The notes under the pieces: model-generated
What the model was told of the DNA's origin: nothing
Seen by the model: only the letters and a program-made list of their open reading frames with translations
The model's database searches: none
Source: Bugula neritina
Taxonomy: Eukaryota; Bryozoa; Gymnolaemata; Cheilostomatida; Bugulidae
Length of the DNA: 64,000 nucleotides
Assembly: GCA_964035545.1 (NCBI GenBank)
Contig: OZ037768.1
Span: 21,264,700-21,328,699 of the forward strand
Direction of reading: 5' to 3'
Program-made: the position numbers and the translations under genes
Shown here: positions 61,101 through 64,000 of the stretch, piece after piece
Layout: each line of letters opens with the position of its first letter
Position numbering within the stretch: position 1 is the stretch's first letter

Positions 61101-61573
61101 CTCTGTAGAATGCAAATTTCTTGTTTTTGCATTATAATTTCGAAATTAAAAAGTTTTTCAGTCTTTTTAATTTTTAAAATTTAATGCCTGAAAATTTTTT
61201 ACTTCATTTTTAACAAAATATGTCTAAATGACCAAATGTTTAAGTTGTCTCCCCTTTACTTGTCAGGATCAAGAGAGAAGCTGAGGCGAAGAGGCTGTGG
61301 GAAGCTCTACAGTTACAGGAAGCTGAGAAAAGAAAAGCAGAAGAACTTCTGCGTCAGCGTCTTTTATTTCAGAGAAGCCTCAACGTCGAGTCCCACGGGA
61401 TGGACCATTCTCAGGACATTACGAGAGCTTTCGTCTTCTCATATTACGAGTTACTCAAGTGGTTGGGTTACGAGATACCAGCCTGGGCTCAGTACGGCCC
61501 AACTTTACCTTCTAACTATAACGTCACTAATCCCGACTTCACTAATCAGTCTGTGCATCAGCCAAAACATTAG
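37584..61573 (+). CDS. KIAA2012: KIAA2012 homologue, 35 coding exons
   Basis: Uncharacterised protein; expression of the human gene is linked to ciliated tissues (from memory), role unknown. Exons: 37584-37685, 38246-38416, 39055-39252, 39594-39774, 39998-40171, 40919-41103, 41731-41983, 42416-42592, 43023-43142, 43276-43308, 43930-44124, 44745-45428, 45972-46106, 46494-46517, 47221-47319, 47565-47789, 48444-48571, 48880-48975, 50238-50325, 51041-51313, 51833-51891, 52204-52284, 52821-52929, 53399-53548, 53941-54060, 54469-54632, 55365-55442, 56983-57039, 57564-57737, 57971-57985, 58168-58191, 59341-59525, 60204-60391, 60702-60843, 61267-61573. Total 5394 nt (1797 aa; human about 1180). Human-like features are NLSLLSRG near the start, LEPEDYNNW, YLPKTFTTRKGALLLFSE, SAKRYL and GYIKP, then a C-terminal Arg/Glu coiled coil ending LLFQRSLNVES and FVFSYYELLKWLG. 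The middle is low complexity. The exon-12 donor (GC) and small exons are the weakest calls. Confidence 0.88.
40185..40395. repeat. Short tandem repeat, about 20-bp unit
   Basis: About ten degenerate units based on CTGTCACAATACACTATRAC, just inside the intron after exon 5 of the KIAA2012 homologue. Confidence 0.7.
47335..47490. repeat. Degenerate tandem repeat rich in GTATCGTATAGTGTGATATG
   Basis: Several imperfect units in the intron between exons 15 and 16 of the KIAA2012 homologue. A similar TGTGACAT-rich stretch lies at 48575-48775 after exon 17. Confidence 0.65.
51163..51272 (+). repeat. KIAA2012: In-frame 21-bp coding minisatellite (HTPSVQG repeats)
   Basis: Within exon 20 (51041-51313), about five 21-bp units encode HTPSVQG/YTPSVHG/HTPSVHS-type heptapeptides. 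Each unit contains ACACCCCTTCTGTACA. The unit length is a multiple of three, so copy-number change would keep the frame. The exon is otherwise Ser/Pro/His-rich and probably disordered. Confidence 0.85.
54469..54632 (+). other. KIAA2012: KIAA2012 Lys/Ala/Pro-rich exon (histone H1-tail-like)
   Basis: Exon 26 encodes KPAPKKEAPKKVEKPPAKKP followed by IKKAAKKKPAKAGKAA. The composition resembles a linker-histone tail or a microtubule-binding basic region. It is followed by acidic Pro/Glu-rich exons 27 and 29 (EPEPEPEPEEW, EEEPDIEFVIV). The resemblance is compositional only. Confidence 0.7.
55730..56966. repeat. 37-bp minisatellite, about 33 copies
   Basis: Fills most of the intron between exons 27 and 28 of the KIAA2012 homologue. 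The unit core is ACACCTTGTATTACTACATC followed by TACATAGTCTCACTCTG. Rare variants recur at fixed distances: the TTACCACATC pair at 56171 recurs at 56393 (222 bp, six units), and a variant with CAAACTTTG at 55902 recurs at 56566. This indicates higher-order duplication. The array ends 16 bp before the exon-28 acceptor. Confidence 0.92.
58744..58860. repeat. 13-bp tandem array, nine copies, of GTCACATGAC sites
   Basis: Nine perfect-length copies of GTCACATGACGTA. Every third copy reads GACC instead of GACG, so the true period is 39 bp repeated three times. Each copy contains TCACATGA, the M-box form of the E-box bound by MITF/TFE factors. It lies in the intron before exon 32 of the KIAA2012 homologue. 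Confidence 0.85.
59534..59735. repeat. 17-bp tandem repeat TGTGTATACTGTACAGG
   Basis: About 12 units starting within 10 bp of the exon-32 donor of the KIAA2012 homologue. The units contain the self-complementary pieces GTATAC and TGTACA. The open frames through this array on both strands are artefacts of repetition. Confidence 0.85.
60513..60700 (+). repeat. 42-bp intronic minisatellite abutting exon 34
   Basis: About 4.5 copies of a unit containing TATTGTAGAGTTACTGTTGG. The last partial copy ends at the AG acceptor of exon 34 (60700-60701). The unit is open in the exon-34 frame (GIVELLLAIVKYRF) and each copy contains TATTGTAG, an acceptor-like site in the right phase. Confidence 0.85.
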
Positions 61574-62245
61574 TCCAACTCTATTCAGTATCCGTCAACA
61601 GTAATGTGCTCAAAGATATATGTTTGATGTTTTTCTCCTTGTACTTTATAGATGTTATTTTGTTATGGAATTTTGCTAAAGCATTAAGCAAAGTTTAGAT
61701 TTTGTATATTTTTTGAAAGTATTTTTATGTGCTGTTTAACATAAACCGTTGCTCTTTTAGTTGTAATCATAGTGTGTATTGTGTGTAAACAGGTCTTGAA
61801 ATGTGATTCTTTTTTATTAATATGTGATCAGATTTCCTACGTTTTTATATGCATTGATATTTTGATGACTTCATTGTGCACTAGTAATGTATTTTATTTA
61901 TATATGATACCACTGTGATCCTATATTTCTTTATTTTCATATTCATTGAAAGAAATACTTTTTTAACCCTAATAAAATGTTTATATTTTGAAAACTTGGA
62001 AGTGTTGAATTTTGGAAACTTGTCTCTCATTTGACTTGAGATTTGAATTTTTGGAGATTTATTATAGTTTGCACCAAAATTTAAAACAAAGTAAAACCAA
62101 ATTTTAAAAGAAATAATAATTTTATGCCCAACAACTATTAGTAACATCATTTAAAGTAAATAATAATAAAAAATATTATGCTTGTATTACTGATAGGAAA
62201 AATTAAAGTGTGTTGATTGTATTACTGATTGTCTGTAGCATGTCC
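61574..62245. other. Convergent 3' region
   Basis: KIAA2012 3' UTR with AATAAA at 61971-61976 (plus), and the 3' flank of the minus-strand cysteine-rich gene with AATAAA (plus TTTATT at 62058-62063). No other gene is seen. Confidence 0.6.
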
Positions 62246-63497
62246 TTAGTTGTAGCAAGGAGCAGTGTTGTCATGTACAGGAATACATAAATCTGTCTGG
62301 AACATGGTACCAGGTGCCGTGTCGAGTGTGACTGAGTTACCTGATTTGTAATTTAGCCAGTTGAACTTGTGACAGTCTGTACCTAAAACAGTAATTCACT
62401 TAGCTATTAGCTTTTCCATGTATTGGAGCCAAAGTAAAACTATGCCTTTTAAACCAATCATGCATCGACTTTTATTGTTGGAAAATATGTAATGTGACTT
62501 CAAGGAATTACAGAAAAAGAAATGAGCTAAAACCTTTTATATTGGGCAAGAAACGTTACACTACATTTAAAAAGTAGCAATTCAATTACATTAGACACGA
62601 GGAAAAGCTAAATCAGTAGTGAGTAGCCAAAAATAGTTTTGACTGTCGTCATCACTCATTGCATTTAAAAACTATAAATTAATTCAACATAGGACAGTGT
62701 AACAGTTAATATTTAGGTTGTCATTTTTTCTATTTTCAAATGATATGAATTACAGCAGTATGTGTTTGAATGTATGATAGTTACCTGGTACAGTAGAATA
62801 TATTCCATACTCTGTAATACACTTGGAGGTTTTGCATAAACTGTTGGCAGATTGGGTGAGTGTAAATCTTAGAATAGAGGCTATGTCACACGTAGCAGTC
62901 ACGTCATCAATGCAACTAACTGTTCTTTCCAGCCGTAAACTATAAACATGATTTACATAATAGAATATTAGTTTATTGTCAGTTTCTACAATGAATCATA
63001 TATATTCAGTGCACAACCTGCACTAGATGTTGAACTTCTGAAGAAATATAGGAACAATATGGTGATTGTTTAACTTACGCAGCTGATGTTAGCGTTTGTT
63101 TATTGTTTATATTTTATCCGAAATGAACCTTTCCAACAGTATGTGGTAAAAATAATTGATGAAATAAAAATTTAAATACAATGTTGAACTGATTTCTTTC
63201 AATACAAGCAAAAAGGCCTGGTGTGCTTTTTAACGTATTCTCAATTTTCATATGTTGTTATATCACAACAAGTTTTTATAAAACTATCTTTTGCTGCATT
63301 AGGGCAGTTTTGGACACTAATGTGCAAAGAGTATTTCTGATTAACCAACAATCTGTATGTACCCATTATGTCCTTTTCCCATTTATATCTTAGTAATTCC
63401 TCCATAATATATAAATACAAAACTTACCTGTCACAATCAAAGACTATAGAATTCTGACTGATAATTGGCTGCATGCACTTGAAGACATCACTACACG
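62246..63497 (-). CDS. Unrecognised cysteine-rich protein, last three exons (5' part outside window)
   Basis: Minus-strand exons 63497-63428, 62939-62785 and 62382-62246 are joined by canonical GT-AG introns in continuous phase. The readable part is about 120 residues: CSDVFKCMQPIISQNS, then IDDVTATCDIASILRFTL, KTSKCITEYGIYSTVPG, GTDCHKFNWLNYKSGNS and a C-terminus with CIPVHDNTAPCY before TAA. About nine regularly spaced cysteines suggest a disulfide-rich extracellular protein or domain. No family is recognised and no signal peptide or start is visible because the 5' exons lie beyond or before the window edge. Confidence 0.65.
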
Positions 63498-64000
63498 CTA
63501 CAAATATGTAAATATATGAGTCACTAATAGTGAAATAGTGATTTCGGTGTGTAAATGTTAGTAGAGATGAAATAAGCAGCAAATTTTTTTTTAAAGTTTT
63601 TCCAAAATTTACATATCATTTCATTCCATGCAACCTGTATCAGTATTATAAGCTATGATATGCAAATGTCTACAGTAAAGTTCGCGGTTATCATTAGGTT
63701 GAAAATCCGGGAAAATTTTCTCCATTTTAAAACAGCTACTACAACAAACGGTGTAAACTTTTGATAGCATTAACTATTTAATTTCTGTAACAGTTTTCAA
63801 CTAAAAATTGTATATATTTATATTTGTTGGCTGCTGCAGAAATTAAAGTTAAAGCTACCAAACATTAAAATCTTTATTGTTAAGGAACTGTTTTAAAATG
63901 TTGGGGCTATTATAATATGCAGCACGTTGTGCATTAAAGTCATTAAGGAAAAAGCAGTCGTCAGTGATGAGTCATAAAGTTTATTATAGCTGCATCACAT
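63498..64000. other. Right edge, no gene recognised
   Basis: AT-rich sequence, probably intron of the minus-strand cysteine-rich gene. No splice-flanked open segment could be supported. Confidence 0.5.

Larger units (their letters stand above)
59341..61573 (+). other. KIAA2012: KIAA2012 C-terminal charged coiled-coil exons
   Basis: The last four exons encode about 274 residues. A long Arg/Lys/Glu helix (RRREREEAIKKEKEDAERKE, EREREEKERLEREEEM, EEERAEFLRRKAEEERLQ) is followed by the conserved end block QRSLNVES, HSQDITRAFVFSYYELL and a short tail to TAG at 61571-61573. AATAAA at 61971-61976 is the likely polyadenylation signal. Confidence 0.85.

Overview
The window is AT-rich animal DNA carrying intron-rich nuclear genes. 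The genes are MRPL16, MIC19/CHCHD3, the ciliary transition-zone gene RPGRIP1L and a KIAA2012 homologue. Intron sizes, the single RPGRIP1L- and MIC19-type genes and the Ty3/gypsy content suggest an invertebrate, possibly a lophotrochozoan such as a mollusc. The species cannot be fixed from the sequence alone. All exon models were built by hand from splice sites and frame continuity. The four complete models each close in frame: 720, 489, 4311 and 5394 nt of CDS.

Layout. MRPL16 (minus, 59-2493) and CHCHD3 (plus, 3186-5783) are divergent, with about 690 bp between start codons. CHCHD3 is tail-to-tail with RPGRIP1L (minus, 6603-22054, 30 coding exons including two microexons). The KIAA2012 homologue (plus, 37584-61573, 35 exons) is head-to-head with RPGRIP1L. 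It is tail-to-tail with the last three exons of an unrecognised cysteine-rich gene (minus, 62246-63497) that runs off the right side.

Between RPGRIP1L and KIAA2012 lies a nested retrotransposon. The outer element (minus, 23776-35785) is a GC-rich Ty3/gypsy element. It has identical 410-bp LTRs, a tRNA-Leu-type primer site, a 4-bp ATAC duplication, and separate gag and pol frames. The gag/pol overlap carries a textbook -1 frameshift signal: GTTAAAC, a 6-nt spacer and an 11-bp stem. A second element (plus, 26527-30983) has identical 576-bp LTRs, a CGGGT duplication and a tRNA-Pro-type primer site. It inserted into the outer integrase between the second Asp and the Glu of the DDE triad.

The inner element has the unusual order gag-protease-integrase. 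Only the C-terminal tail of RNase H remains after integrase, just before the polypurine tract. This is the Gmr1-like order (integrase before reverse transcriptase), with the reverse transcriptase deleted. Its gag has a SCAN-like segment, which fits the proposed origin of the vertebrate SCAN domain from Gmr1-like gag.

Other notable structures are tandem X-box (RFX-type) motifs in an RPGRIP1L intron, a tRNA-Leu 3' half with CCA in another RPGRIP1L intron, and several minisatellites in KIAA2012 introns. One minisatellite is a 37-bp array with higher-order structure, one is a 42-bp array in frame with the next exon, and one is a 13-bp array of M-box-like sites. KIAA2012 also has an in-frame 21-bp coding repeat.
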